Below are positions 1 through 46,974 of a DNA stretch of 64,000 nucleotides, one piece after another. Both the position numbers and the translations under genes were made by a program. The DNA is from Xestospongia bergquistia (taxonomy: Eukaryota > Porifera > Demospongiae > Haplosclerida > Petrosiidae): NCBI GenBank assembly GCA_963965975.1, contig OZ014413.1, positions 8,396,101 through 8,460,100 of the forward strand. Direction: 5' to 3'. A model generated the notes under the pieces. That model worked only from the letters and a program-made list of their open reading frames with translations, was not told where the DNA came from and ran no database searches. Position 1 is the first letter of the stretch. Each line of letters begins with the position of its first letter.

Positions 1-484
1 ATGATAACAAATTAGATTGTTATACATACTTCCATATGATGCCTAAATAGTTATTACTCATTTCTCTTCATGCGGAAGTAGTAGGAAAGAACTATTTATA
101 TTCATTCATAACCACAACAATAAAATTATGAATATTTAACAGATAAAATGTATGCACATGAACTTTTCTAGGAATTAATTTATCCTTATTACTATACTGT
201 AGTTAATAAATTAAATAATCAATTTATTTATAAAGTATAATTACTATAATCATATAATTAACAAAATATATTATATGGTATGTCCATAATCCCTTAATTA
301 GGCACTGTTACCACTTCTTAATTCTTTATTGATGGAGAAGTATCATATTGACCAACTGGTGATGATAATAGTCTATGTTTTCTACTGATTGCTCTATTCT
401 TAATATTTGATGTTGTATTACTTCCAGTAGATTTAGGTCTCCTGGCTGAGAACACTGATGGTGTTTGCACATAATTACATTCTA

Positions 485-664
485 TTAATATTCAGTGCTG
501 GTTCAAATGTGGATTGGAATTTCATGTGAAATCAAATCTGTTTTCTAGAAGTGTTAACAAACAAATGTTAGCTATGAGATAAATAAGTTACAGTCCATTA
601 CTATAGTGAATTATGACATTACTACATACAATTAATATTCGGTGCTGGCTCAAATACGGATTGG
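485..664. repeat. Diverged 34-bp direct repeat in the 3' flank
   Basis: ATTAATATTCAGTGCTGG at about 485 recurs as ATTAATATTCGGTGCTGG at about 632, with similar following bases to GGATTGG. The rest of 1-840 holds no gene that I can support. Confidence 0.5.
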
Positions 665-839
665 GAACAAAATGTATATATGGGGTGTAGCGCTCATGAA
701 TCTTATTAACAATAGTTGGGGGGCATTTATGAGCCGTCGTTAATATGGTGCCTAACGTCTGAACATTCTGATTGGTGAACCGAAAAAGTGGCATAACTAA
801 CAACTCATTAAACTACAACTTCAATACTAAACTACAAAC

Positions 840-1043
840 TAAAACACACTTAAATTCATACTACAATGATATAACAATAAAAACTATACTTATAAACGTT
901 GTATATATTAAAAACACACTTAAATTCATACTACAATGATATAACAATAAAAACTATACTTATAAACGTTGTATATATTAAAAACACACTTAAATTCATA
1001 CTACAATGATATAACAATAAAAACTATATTTATAAACTTTGTT
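840..1043. repeat. Three tandem copies of a 70-bp unit downstream of gene A
   Basis: Units begin near 840, 910 and 980 (AAAACACACTTAAATTCATA). The first two are identical or nearly so; the third differs slightly and runs into the gene A 3' flank. A single copy of the unit lies downstream of gene B at 21413-21475, so the unit expanded only beside copy A. Confidence 0.9.
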
Positions 1044-1084
1044 GTTCATGAGTAATGGGCAATAGACTTGTTCTATAACTGATA

Positions 1085-18918
<17,834 letters not shown>

Positions 18919-18960
18919 TTTACCTGCTGTTCAAAGTGATATTTAGCTAGTAGGTGTGCA

Positions 18961-18972
18961 GTATTTATAAAT
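18961..18972 (-). promoter_or_regulatory. TATA-like box of gene A
   Basis: Minus-strand ATTTATAAATAC, about 45 nt upstream of the ATG and at the same distance as in copy B. The surrounding 100 nt, including a conserved CTTTAATAATT block, is shared by both copies. The short spacing implies a very short 5' UTR if this is the TATA box. Confidence 0.4.
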
Positions 18973-21412
18973 CTCGTTCTTTGCATAATTATTAAAGTAT
19001 GAAGGTCTACAAGTTGTCGAACTTATAGATATATATATAACATCCTAGCCCCTCCCTCATAACTGATATCAAGATATAATAAGTGTCGATTTTTCCCGAC
19101 CTTTTTGACTTAATTGACAAGAAAAGCTCTGAAATAGCATTTATAAATCAAATAACATGAAAGTATTAACTTAACAAATGTAGAATGTTGTCATAGAGGA
19201 TTTTGCTGTATTAGATATGGCTGGAATACAATATACTTTACATTGTCTACTTTGTTAATTACGGATATAATATTATATACAGTAGATCTTTATCAAGCTA
19301 CCAATTTAATGATATATACATCAATTTAAATTGATTTTAAATAACAATGTTACTTTACTTAATTGTGTACGGTCGTGCTCGCACAAACAGATATATTATA
19401 AATATATTAACATTTTTACTCAGAGAACAATAGTAGTAGTCACACCATTATAAAGACAATCCAGTATACTGTTCGCAAGACCAGTACAATTTAGATTATT
19501 GACATTGTGTAGAGTAGTAAATGAGTAGTAGTAGACTATAAAAGTAGTACACTCATGTTTTATGATAAAGAGAGTATCCTAGCTGTTTACAGACCACAAT
19601 GGAATGATTGTCATCCTAAACATCAGTGCAAATACTACTCCAAGTATTTTTCAAGCAGTCTTCAACACCTCCATAGGGAAATGAGGGCTGAGAAGCACTA
19701 AACATGCATGCAATCTAAAATGACTAACTTACCACACAAACTGTGCCATTTGTATCTCTCAAGCATAAACAGAATAACAAGAGTAAAGAGCATTTGCTGT
19801 TAAACAGTAGCAGTTCAATACCAATGCTAAACTTACATAAAGCACAAGTACTGGAAATTTAATACTATATTGATATTATTGCAATAATCCACAAAGAATG
19901 AGCTATTGTTAGATAATACATTTGTCATGTGATCTTGTTCTAGAAGAGTAATACCCACACTTGATTTGTTTTGGTTTACACAGCATGTGATTTTAGTTTG
20001 ATTTAACTATTCTAAATTGTTATAATCATATATATTATTATTAATAGAAAGTGGTAAGCTTTTGTTCCTAATATGAAATGCCTATCTTATGTGATCTAAT
20101 ATATTTTAACTTATTCTGAATGAAAGTAAATACCAGTCAGATTATAATCTATTGAATAAAATCATATGACCTAAAAAATTCAAAATTGACTATTAGTGAA
20201 AATAGGTAAACACATTATGTGTTCAGTTATTAATTCCTTTTATATATTTCTTATTATATATGTATCATTATAGTATATCACAAAAGTAGATGTAGCATAC
20301 AAATTAATAGTAATAATCTGAATAATAGTACTCTCCTTCCATGGATACAAGGCAATAATTGAATAGATATGACATTTATTGTCACTGTACTTATATAGAA
20401 GTGTTCAGACTTTATCAACACTATTAAATTCCCATTGGGATGTTATGCTTATCACTAAAATAGCTACTAGATGCCTAAAGCCATTTCTCCCTCTACAATG
20501 TAAACAAATCACACTGTTAAGCAATGGATTGTTTTACTAAGTTTTATGATTTCATCATTGCCAAATTCATCTAATTATAAAAGAAGAAATCAAATTATCC
20601 ATGATCACTCATTCATACATAGACAATAATGTATATACAATTACCAGGAGCCTATAGTCTTGCAAAGGAGGAAGGTGTATGCAACTGTATGGTACAGCAT
20701 TTGACAAATTAAAAAAACTCACACATTTGACCTTATAAGGAAAATGGGAGTGCTCAATGCAAAGTACATTCATCTCTTATATAGCTAATCCAGTACTTAA
20801 GGTAATAATCATATCCACATGTCTAGTCATAGACCTCATCTTTCTCTTCAACATCCCTGATTATAGTTTCTTCATAAATATGTAAGTTTATGTCGTGTAA
20901 CTTATTTGCAATATGTTGTAATTCACATTTATTCAACTAATTGGGTCTTTTTAATTAAGAGCACTAAATAGTCTTGTCCTCTGATGCCCACTCACGTAAT
21001 GTGAGAAAGGGATCTAGTGACTTTAGTCTAATTTCTTACATTTGACTATGATGACATTTAATGAAATGTGTTATTAAAAGGTATGAAGGATAGCTGGTTG
21101 TGTTTGTAAGTTATATGCTAAGGAGCTGCAGTCTTCAAAAAAAATGAAACAAAAAAGATATCAAAAACATATCTACCTTTCTAAAGTCTCACAAATACCT
21201 TTTTATTGATCAGCAGTTGCTTTGCTAATTCTGATTGCAAAAAATTGATAGCTTTTAAAAATTTCGAAAGGAACTACAGATTTGAGACTGCGTATTCAAA
21301 CTTGTTCTCTATTTTTACAATGACATTTGCAACATCATTCCCTACATAGGAGCATCTGATTGATGAACCAAAAAGTGGTACAATACTAAAAATTCTATAA
21401 ACTACAAAATTA
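18973..21412. other. Spacer between the two receptor genes
   Basis: 18973-19280 is upstream sequence shared with gene B. 19440-19795 is the broken third copy. From 19800 to 21340 I see AT-rich sequence with no supported gene. From about 21345 it matches the 3' flank of gene A near 760-840, marking one edge of the tandem duplication. Confidence 0.6.
19440..19795 (-). pseudogene. Broken 5' end of a third SRCR receptor copy
   Basis: Three pieces in the order of the receptor 5' end. About 19733-19795 resembles exon 1 (Leu-rich, then RDTNGTVCV with a gtaagt donor), but the ATG at 19793 is out of frame with the SRCR start. About 19562-19690 resembles the N half of SRCR1 (GGVEDCLKNTWSSICTDV, stop, DDNHSIVVCKQLGYSL). 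About 19440-19530 resembles the C half (NNLNCTGLANSILDCLYNG). The in-frame stop replaces the WD of the usual DFWD. Nothing of domains 2-22 is present. Confidence 0.75.
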
Positions 21413-21521
21413 AAACACACTTAAATTCATACTACAATGATATAACAATAAAAACTATATTTTTATATATAAATGTTGTTGTTCATGAGTCATGGGCAAT
21501 AGACTTGCTCTATGACTGATA

Positions 21522-39000
<17,479 letters not shown>

Positions 39001-39043
39001 TTTACTTGCTGTTCAAAGTGATATTTAGCTGGGAAGGTTTGCG

Positions 39044-39055
39044 GTATTTATAAAC
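39044..39055 (-). promoter_or_regulatory. TATA-like box of gene B
   Basis: Minus-strand TTTATAAATACC about 45 nt before the ATG at 39000, embedded in the same conserved block as upstream of gene A. Homology between the two upstream regions runs to roughly 39330 (B) and 19280 (A). Confidence 0.4.
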
Positions 39056-41451
39056 CTCGTTTCTTTGTACAATTATTAAAGTATGAAGGCCGGACAGATA
39101 ATAGCCTATCCTCCAAAACTTTTAATTAGGAATTTAAACTATGTCGATTATTGCCTGCATTTATTGACCTACTAGAGAAGAAAAGCTCTGAAATTATAAC
39201 TAAATAAAATCAAATAACATGAAAGTATTAACTTAACAAAATGTAGCATGGTCTCATAGAGGATGTTGATGACAGAAATACAATTACTTCACATCATCAG
39301 CTTGATTAATTAAGGATAAATGTATTTTTGTCAAGCAATCAATGTATGTATTGGCATTCCTAATGTATTTTCAGATTTACTAAATATTCCTAATTTCTGT
39401 CAGATTGAGTAAACATTCTTTATGTGTTAAGGTCTACAGTATCATTTTATGGCAGTAGCATGTTCTATAGAGTAAGTATATAGGACAGCTCATAAAACTA
39501 AGGCCAGTTCTTCATTTTTTCTATCTTTATTCTTTATCTCTCTCTGTTTCCAGACTATTAGTTTGACTTCAACAATTTAGTCTGCTGTGCCAATTCCTAG
39601 ATTTTATCATGATATTCCAAATGAATACTACCTCAAAGGATTTAACTTTAAATATTTGTCTCTAATGTTAAAATGGAGTACAGTTTGCTATTGTTATTAT
39701 AAAAAACAAAATTTCCCTTATTGGATTAATAATTAGCTTTTCTAATAAGTCATTTCCATATTTTCTTAATTAGATGCCACTCTTGATTAGTTGCTACAAT
39801 CATATAGCAGCCTCTATACTCTTTGTATCTCTTGTAAACAACTAATAACTATTAAGAGTCATATGTATTATTTAATTTAGAGCTTATTATTGTTTGTCAT
39901 GATATTGATGACTCCATCTCAACAGTCTCATTTCCCAATATTTTAAGGCTCAGCATTATTTTGACTGAAATAGTCTCTGTCTTGGTATCTTAAGGGTTAT
40001 TCATATGCTGATGCTGATTGTAGTCACAGTTCCAGCATGTTTGTATCTCAGTCTCACTATCTGAAGTCTCAGACCTCTGGAGTTTGTGAATGATTCTGTA
40101 TGTATGTCATTTTCAATAAAAACTCTTAGACTACCAGCCAATCATCATAAAATGTCTCTGAGCGAGAATGAAATTACTGTTAAGATTGTCTCTGATCATT
40201 GGAAATTTCACAAAATTAATGAAGTTAGACTTAAGGAAAAACTGTAGGCACATTATCCTTTTAATATCATTGATCCATTGAACAAGTCACTATTCATTGA
40301 ACAATTCATTGATCCATTGAACCGAGTCATTAATCCATAAAATTTATCATCAATCCATTATCATTTTATTTCAAACTGTATAGTTTCTATCACATTACAA
40401 ACTTTGTTGGCATGCCTTGATTGTAGCATGCATGACTATAACTATGCTTATATTACATGGAATAGTATACTAGTCATGAAAAGTGCTATGTGTAAATCCC
40501 TCACCACAGTGGTAGCTAGTCAAGGGTGGAGCCTGACCCTCAAGTGGACTCAGTCCACTCGAGGGTCAGGCTCCGCCCTTGACTAAGTGGTAGCTGCATC
40601 TGTTAATATCACACAGCCAAAGTGTTAAAAAACATGCAGTCAAAACTTTATAATCATGTAGCTGAAATGTACAAATATTAATTTTATACACATCTTATAT
40701 TTTGTGTTTGGGCAGTTATAGTTATAAGGATGTTGAGAAGTCATTTGAAAGATGTACTTGTCTTAGTAGTAATTCAATTAGTTATTAGTATATACAGTTA
40801 TATCATCATTGTCATTTTTAGACAAACTTCACTGGCATCCCAAAACAAACAATAGGCTATAGGCTATAGGGAAGACCCTTTATTAGGTACACTAATATTA
40901 CATCCAATAGTACTATAGTAATAACATCACACTTATAATTATTAGTAGTATAGTAATATATTTATAATAATGCTGTTGAATGTTATCAAAGTAATATCAA
41001 TACTATCAGTAGTACTATTATGGGGCTCCATAAGAAGTATATTTTTTGCATAATTATTATCACCATAACTAAATGCATCAATGCTATATATTTGAATTCA
41101 ATATAATAATATCATTAGTTGTTGAATTAATATTTTGTCTTATTTTTGGTCAATATATATGTTTAGTTGTATAGGTTATGATATGACAATTACATAATGA
41201 TATTGGTATCATTTTCACTTTTGGTTCTTTAGTATGTCAAATATTTGATGATATTAAGTAACCCTTTAATAAGAATATTATTGTGACCATATAATTTAGT
41301 ATAGTGTGTTTGTTTGTTTGTTTATAGTATATATGTGTAATGTGTGTAAAAGTTAACTATTGATTATACTAGAGGTACAGTAAAATTAAAAACATATATT
41401 GAAAATATATATAAGTAAATGCAGAGCAATCAAATTTAAATTGTTAAGAAG
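39056..41451. other. Spacer between gene B and the transporter cluster
   Basis: No supported gene. 39056-39330 is the shared receptor upstream block. 40508-40595 holds a palindromic insert. Near 40820-40860 (CAAACTTCACTGGCATCCCAAAAC) there is a faint match to the transporter spacers at 44620 and 50940, so the 3' flank of T1 probably shares their origin. Confidence 0.5.
40517..40585. mobile_element. Short palindromic foldback insert with flanking 10-bp repeat
   Basis: Two 34-bp arms centred on 40551 pair with about two mismatches (left TAGTCAAGGGTGGAGCCTGA, right TCAGGCTCCGCCCTTGACTA). The arms are GC-rich against AT-rich surroundings. AGTGGTAGCT occurs on both sides (40508-40517 and 40586-40595), like a target-site duplication. 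There is no coding capacity. It fits a tiny non-autonomous foldback or MITE-like DNA element; the family is not assignable from this alone. Confidence 0.65.
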
Positions 41452-43194
41452 CTAATTAACACCAATATCTCTAGTAAAGAAGTCACTCATGTCAACATTA
41501 ATACTGGTTCTGGCATTGATTAACTGTCTCTCTGTATACTCTTCAATTATAGCTTGACGATTGATATTAGAGGGTTCATCTCTTTGACGATACTTGTACC
41601 AACGAGAAACAAGAAGATAGAGAAGGAGAGAGACTATAGCCAACACTGTCTTGACAATGTAGGGCCAGTAGTGACAGTGTACATCTTGTAATGTTATTAC
41701 TGAGACTAGTCTGACAACTACTGCTAGTGACTGGTAGGCATACCATAGTCCAATGAGGAGACCTTGCATACTACGTGGAGCCTGAGCTAAGATAAACTCA
41801 AGTATAGTAAGGAACACTAGTAAGTAACCTAATCCATTGATGAACTGTGATGTGATGAGAAGAAATATCTCATATCCTTGTAAACCAAAAGGATCTGATA
41901 GAGTAATGAAAAAAGTTTCATTAGAGAAACATACTACATCATGGTGAGTATAACTGATATACATCAGTGCCATATAAATAGTAGTCAGAATAAATGCTAC
42001 AATTATCATCCACAAGCCAATTCCCATTTTCTTTCTTAATATATTAGATAAATGATGATGTAAACAAGGTCGTAGTACACACATGTATACTGGAATACCA
42101 ATTATGATGACATAGTACATGAAATAAAATGCCATCCAAGTTCCGATTTCATCTAATAAAAAACTTTCAGTTCTATTACTGTTGTAATAGTTTCTATATA
42201 CATCACCTGGTAGTCCATTAGAGCCCTGAAGTAACAATAATCCAAATAATGTCAGCATTAATAATAAAATACGTCCAAAACTTTTTACATCCTCTACTTG
42301 TACAGTAGTAAATGGTCCTCCATATCTCTCTTTAGCTAAGTCTAGTCTGGAGGGTGGAGGCTCTCCATAAGTGAAAGCACTTCGTCTCACTGGTTGTTTA
42401 TGTTTTCTAATAAACATCATCACTTTAATAATCTGTTTGACTGGGTTAGTGTGACCCACTGGCTCAGTAAATAAATGATGATGACAGCGACATGTTAAAA
42501 TGAGAGCTATTACTGAACAGATAAGGGCAATAATAGATATTAAAATCCAAATCCATGTTAAGTATTTGTAGTTTTCAAAGCTCAAAAATGGTATTAAAGA
42601 TGAAATAGTATATTGAACAGCATACAGTGTCCAGAAGTACCAGTGTACAAACTTACTGAGTTCTTCATTACTAGCAAATTGTAACTGATCTGTTCCAAAC
42701 TGAATAGCATTAGCTTCAAATAAACTAAGTCCAAAATAATAGACTATAAATCCAGGAACAACTTGTATGAAAGCAGATTTGGCAGTAGTGTCATTAAAAG
42801 TATTGTTAAGATATATTACAATAGTTCCAGCAATAGTAGACAATGAAGCTACAGCTAATCCAAACACTGCTATTACAGTACCTATCATCATAACTTTATA
42901 TCGAGTGAGTAGTGTTTCAGCTAGTAGACCAGCCACAGGATAAAGGAGAAGATTCACAATTTTAGCACTTAAGGAAATTATAAAAACGTCCCTAAAAGAC
43001 TCATTGAAACCAGCTTCATATTCAAAGAGACTTAAAAATAGAAGATAGATTCCCATACAATGCAGTAAAGTAGACCACAGTAACACTAAGAAAGCTCCTT
43101 TGAAGGGAACACAACAAATGGTAAAATATTTTGATAAATATTTTGTTGAAGTGCTTTTCTTGCCATTCCTTGTAAGTGGGGTTTGGTCATCCAT
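41452..43194 (-). CDS. POT/SLC15-like membrane transporter T1
   Basis: Single-exon gene of 580 residues, with ATG at 43194 (MDDQTPLTRNGKK). About 12 hydrophobic segments with a long polar middle loop, as in the major facilitator fold. Family marks: FGTDQLQFASNEELSKFVHW (like the FGxDQ signature of PTR2/POT proteins) and EFILAQAPRSMQG (like the ExxYxxAPxSMKS signature). A conserved cytoplasmic loop reads RRSAFTYGEPPPSRLDL. POT proteins import di- and tripeptides with protons, but the TM1 proton motif ExxER is not visible here, so substrate and coupling are open. An upstream leader (CTGACTAGACAGTAAA) is shared with T3. Its closest relative here is T3 at 47247-48929. Confidence 0.85.
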   Translation of the reverse strand: MDDQTPLTRNGKKSTSTKYLSKYFTICCVPFKGAFLVLLWSTLLHCMGIYLLFLSLFEYEAGFNESFRDVFIISLSAKIVNLLLYPVAGLLAETLLTRYKVMMIGTVIAVFGLAVASLSTIAGTIVIYLNNTFNDTTAKSAFIQVVPGFIVYYFGLSLFEANAIQFGTDQLQFASNEELSKFVHWYFWTLYAVQYTISSLIPFLSFENYKYLTWIWILISIIALICSVIALILTCRCHHHLFTEPVGHTNPVKQIIKVMMFIRKHKQPVRRSAFTYGEPPPSRLDLAKERYGGPFTTVQVEDVKSFGRILLLMLTLFGLLLLQGSNGLPGDVYRNYYNSNRTESFLLDEIGTWMAFYFMYYVIIIGIPVYMCVLRPCLHHHLSNILRKKMGIGLWMIIVAFILTTIYMALMYISYTHHDVVCFSNETFFITLSDPFGLQGYEIFLLITSQFINGLGYLLVFLTILEFILAQAPRSMQGLLIGLWYAYQSLAVVVRLVSVITLQDVHCHYWPYIVKTVLAIVSLLLYLLVSRWYKYRQRDEPSNINRQAIIEEYTERQLINARTSINVDMSDFFTRDIGVN

Positions 43195-45019
43195 TTTACT
43201 GTCTAGTCAGCTTTTAATAATAGTCATATTTTAATAACTTTATAGTACAACCTCTATAGTATGCACTACATAGACTATATAATGTATGAGACTTACCATA
43301 AACAGTTACAATAGATATTACAGATCTATAATTATATTCTATACTATTTATGCTATTGCTACACAGTTGTTTATTTGAGTGTAATAGTGATCAATTCAAG
43401 TCACATGTTATCATTTCCATAAATTAAATTTTAATTACTTTTTGCTTTTTCTTTTGATTGAGGGAAATTTATTTATTATTGCAATTTTCCATCATTTTTG
43501 TCACATTTTGATAGACTGCCCATACAGCCACCATAGTAACATTTAGATTTTAGAGCTAGAATAGTGTACATCATTGTGTACTTCTATCAATATCATTACT
43601 TGAACTATTCCCTTCAGTAAATATGTATATTAGTACTTCTGGACAATGTATATTGTCAACATACACTTTCATTTTGTAATACTATTAGACACAGCATTTG
43701 TATGTAATATTAAAATCAATTATTACCTTTATATGTCTACTAATTGCTATGATTATGATTGTTTACTGAGCAACTTGATCACACTAATCCGGTTAAATAT
43801 ATTGTATCATCATATCTGATATTAATTATCCCTACATTTACTTCATTTTCATAAAATGATTTTTATACATCATTATATGGTCTGTTTGCTTTATAATTTG
43901 ATTACATGTAGTTCTATATGTATCTCCACATTGATTATAGCGCTGAAAATTGTGTGATTACATCTCTTCAGATTGCATTCTATTTTTAAAACAAACCAAG
44001 AGAGCATTCATATATATAGGTTCTTCAAATGTAATGTGGTAATGGAATAAAATCCATATATTGCTACATTCTTTTAGAAAATTCAATGGATGGTGGTCAA
44101 TGTTTAAATGACATGAAGCTTCATAGTGGATAGATAACATTAAGGTAAAATAAAAGTGCATTGACAATGACAAATAGATACACACATTTACTTTAATTTT
44201 CTATGAGCTAAAAGAAACTAATGACTTTGATATCTCCATCCAACACAAATAAAATATATGTCTTGTCTATTCAAAGTAATTATAAATTATATGTTTTAAA
44301 ATTTTAGTGACACTCTTCGTTGTTTTACTTTTCATATTAAAACAAACATATTTATAAACACTTTAATGTTAACATTATCGTCATGTGTTGTATATATACA
44401 AGAGGGACAGAGTACTGTAGCTCAGAGTGTTTTCTTTTTCAAATCAACTAGAAATTACACATAAGATAAAATAATATGAGTGGTGATATAATCTTGATTT
44501 AAATTTCAGAAATATCCTATTAAGAGTGACAGATCACTTATAATATAATAACTATAATATTAGTATAATTGATTATTATAAATTGATAATACAAGTATGT
44601 TAAGTAATGACTAAACAAACTTCAGTCCCAAAACAAACTAATTATATGTTGGCCTTACAAGCATATAGCATTCATTATAAATGTCTAGTATATAAGTGAT
44701 AAAGCAAGTGTGTACCTATTTAAATTGATTGTTATTGTTATTATAGATCATTAGCAATGGTTTTAAATACCATGAATAATGTTTCATATTTTTATAATAC
44801 AAAGATAATTCACATTTAAATCAATATGGCATAATAATAATGTGTGGTTACAACTAGTCTTATATCCTCACTTTGTAGAGGTCAGAACCTTAAAGTGATG
44901 ATCTAATTTATTGCAGTACCTAGGTGTAGTTTGTAGATGAAGTAATGTACTCATAATTTAATTTTAAAAAAAACACAAGTAAATGGAAAAAATGAAATTT
45001 AAATTTGTTATGTGTGAAG
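43195..45019. other. T1-T2 spacer, paralogous to the T3-T4 spacer
   Basis: Aligns in order with 48945-51360, for example TATGGTCTGTTTGCTTTATA near 43883 and 50249 and ATTGATAATACAAGTATGT near 44583 and 50903. It contains the short inverted relic at 43612-43692 and no live gene. Confidence 0.75.
43612..43692 (+). pseudogene. Shorter copy of the inverted transporter relic in the T1-T2 spacer
   Basis: Reads like SKYVY..YFWTMYIVNIHFHF, the end of the relic at 50090-50160. About 500 bp of the relic present in the other spacer is missing here, while the flanking spacer sequence still aligns. Confidence 0.7.
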
Positions 45020-45114
45020 CTAATTAACACCAATATCTCTAGTAAAGAAGTCACTCATGTCAACATTGATACTGGTTTTGGCATTTATTAACTGTCTCTC
45101 TGTATACTCTTCAA

Positions 45115-46746
45115 TTATAGCTTGAGGATTGATATTAGACTTTGACGATACTTGTACCAACGAGAAACAAGAAGATAGAGGAGAAGAGAGACTATAGCCA
45201 ACACTGTCATGACAATATAGGGCCAGTAGTGACAGTGTACATCTTGTAGTGTTAGTACTGAGACTAATCTGACAACTACTGCTAGTGACTGGTAGGCATA
45301 CCATAGTCCAATGAGGAGACCCTGCATACTACGTGGAGCCTGAGCTAAGATAAACTCAAGTATAGTAAGGAACACTAGTAAGTAACTCAATCCACTGATG
45401 AACTGTGATGTGATGAGAAGAAAAATTTCATATCTATGCAAACCAAAAGGATCTCGTAGAATACTGACAAAAGTTTCATTAGAGAAACACAGTACATCAT
45501 TGTAGGTATAACTGATATACATCAGTGCTATATAAATAGTAGTCAGAGTAAATGCTACAGTTATCATGAACAAACCAATTCCCATTTTCTTTCTCAACAA
45601 ATTAGGTAAATGATTATGTAAACAAGGTCGTAGTAGACACATGTATGCTGGAATACCAATTATGATGACATAGTACATGAGAGAAAGTGATGTTCCAATT
45701 TCAAGTGAGGAAAACCATTCGGTTCCATTTCTATAATAATAGTTTAAATATATATTTCCTGATTGTCCACCAGAGCCCTGAAGTAACAATAATCCAAATA
45801 ATGTTAACATTATTAAGAAAATCCTTCCAAAACTCTTGACATTTTCAACTTGTTCAGTTGTAAATGGTCCTCCATATTTCTCTTTACCTAGATCTAGTCT
45901 GGAAGGAGGTAGCTCTCCATAAGTGAAGGCACTACGTCTCAATGGTTGTTTGTGTTGTGCTGAATAGTTCAATACCTGAAAGATCTGTTTAACTGGATTA
46001 GTGTGACCCACTGGCTCATTAAATAAATGATGACGACAACAGCAGATTATAACAACAATTAATAATGAACAGGCAAGGGCAATAACAGATACCAGTACCC
46101 AAATCCAAACAATAAATTTGTGATTGTAGTATAAAAAGGTTAACAGTAGTAAAAAAGAGGAGAGAGTAGTTTGAACAGCATACAGTGTCCAAAAGTACCA
46201 ATGAACAAAGTTACTGAGTTCTTCATTTCTAGCAAATTGTAACTGATCTGTTCCAAACTGAATAGCATTAGCTTCAAATAAACCAAGTCCAAAATGATAG
46301 ATTATAAATCCTGGTATAATTGGTATATAAATTGAAGGATTAGCAATAAAATTATGTCCTTTATATATTAAGGCAGTTCCACTAATAGTAGACAATAACA
46401 CTAGAGCTAATCCAATCACTGCTATTACAGTACCTATCATCATAACTTTATATCGAGTGAATAGCGTTTCAGCTAGTAGACCAGCCACTGGGTAAAGGAG
46501 AAGAGTCACAATTTTAACACTTAAAAAAACTATAAAGCTGTCCTTGGAAGACTTATACAAAGTAGCACCATTCTCTATGATACTAAGAAATGGAATATAA
46601 ATATCCAGACAATGTAATAGACAAGACCACAGTAACACCAGAAGAGCTCCTTTATAGGGAACACAACAATTGGTACAATATCTCTTAATGATTCTTGTGG
46701 AAGTATTTTTATTGACATTTCTTTTAAGATTAGCTAACTCATCCAT
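45115..46746 (-). CDS. POT/SLC15-like membrane transporter T2, altered C terminus
   Basis: Single-exon gene of 543 residues, ATG at 46746 (MDELANLKRNVNKN). It has the same plan and signatures as T1 (FGTDQLQFARNEELSNFVHW, EFILAQAPRSMQG). The middle loop SAQHKQPLRRSAFTYGELPP marks it as the sister of T4. After YKYRQ a net loss of about 10 nt (near 45139) against T1 shifts the frame, so it ends SLISILKL. The usual tail (AIIEEYTERQLINAKTS to DIGVN) survives out of frame at 45020-45130. The membrane part is intact, so it may work without the tail, or it may be an early pseudogene. Confidence 0.75.
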   Translation of the reverse strand: MDELANLKRNVNKNTSTRIIKRYCTNCCVPYKGALLVLLWSCLLHCLDIYIPFLSIIENGATLYKSSKDSFIVFLSVKIVTLLLYPVAGLLAETLFTRYKVMMIGTVIAVIGLALVLLSTISGTALIYKGHNFIANPSIYIPIIPGFIIYHFGLGLFEANAIQFGTDQLQFARNEELSNFVHWYFWTLYAVQTTLSSFLLLLTFLYYNHKFIVWIWVLVSVIALACSLLIVVIICCCRHHLFNEPVGHTNPVKQIFQVLNYSAQHKQPLRRSAFTYGELPPSRLDLGKEKYGGPFTTEQVENVKSFGRIFLIMLTLFGLLLLQGSGGQSGNIYLNYYYRNGTEWFSSLEIGTSLSLMYYVIIIGIPAYMCLLRPCLHNHLPNLLRKKMGIGLFMITVAFTLTTIYIALMYISYTYNDVLCFSNETFVSILRDPFGLHRYEIFLLITSQFISGLSYLLVFLTILEFILAQAPRSMQGLLIGLWYAYQSLAVVVRLVSVLTLQDVHCHYWPYIVMTVLAIVSLLLYLLVSRWYKYRQSLISILKL

Positions 46747-46974
46747 ACTACTCGCTTCTTTTTGTTTTCTGTCAGAGCCTTATTAATTGCTGATACAAGA
46801 GAAATTATATCTAGCCACACCTACACAGAGAATTAAAGCCAGAAAAATTATTTGTATGTGGTAATGTTATAAGCTTAATACGTAGAAATATGTATTAAAT
46901 GTTCTTTAAGCATATATTGGGAAAAAGATATATCTCTGAGTGATCATGAAACTCTAAGGATTCCTTTATTAAAG

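Noticed and set aside
588-803. Minus-strand frame of 71 codons in the gene A 3' flank
   Set aside because: No recognisable domain, and part of the frame lies in a diverged direct repeat.
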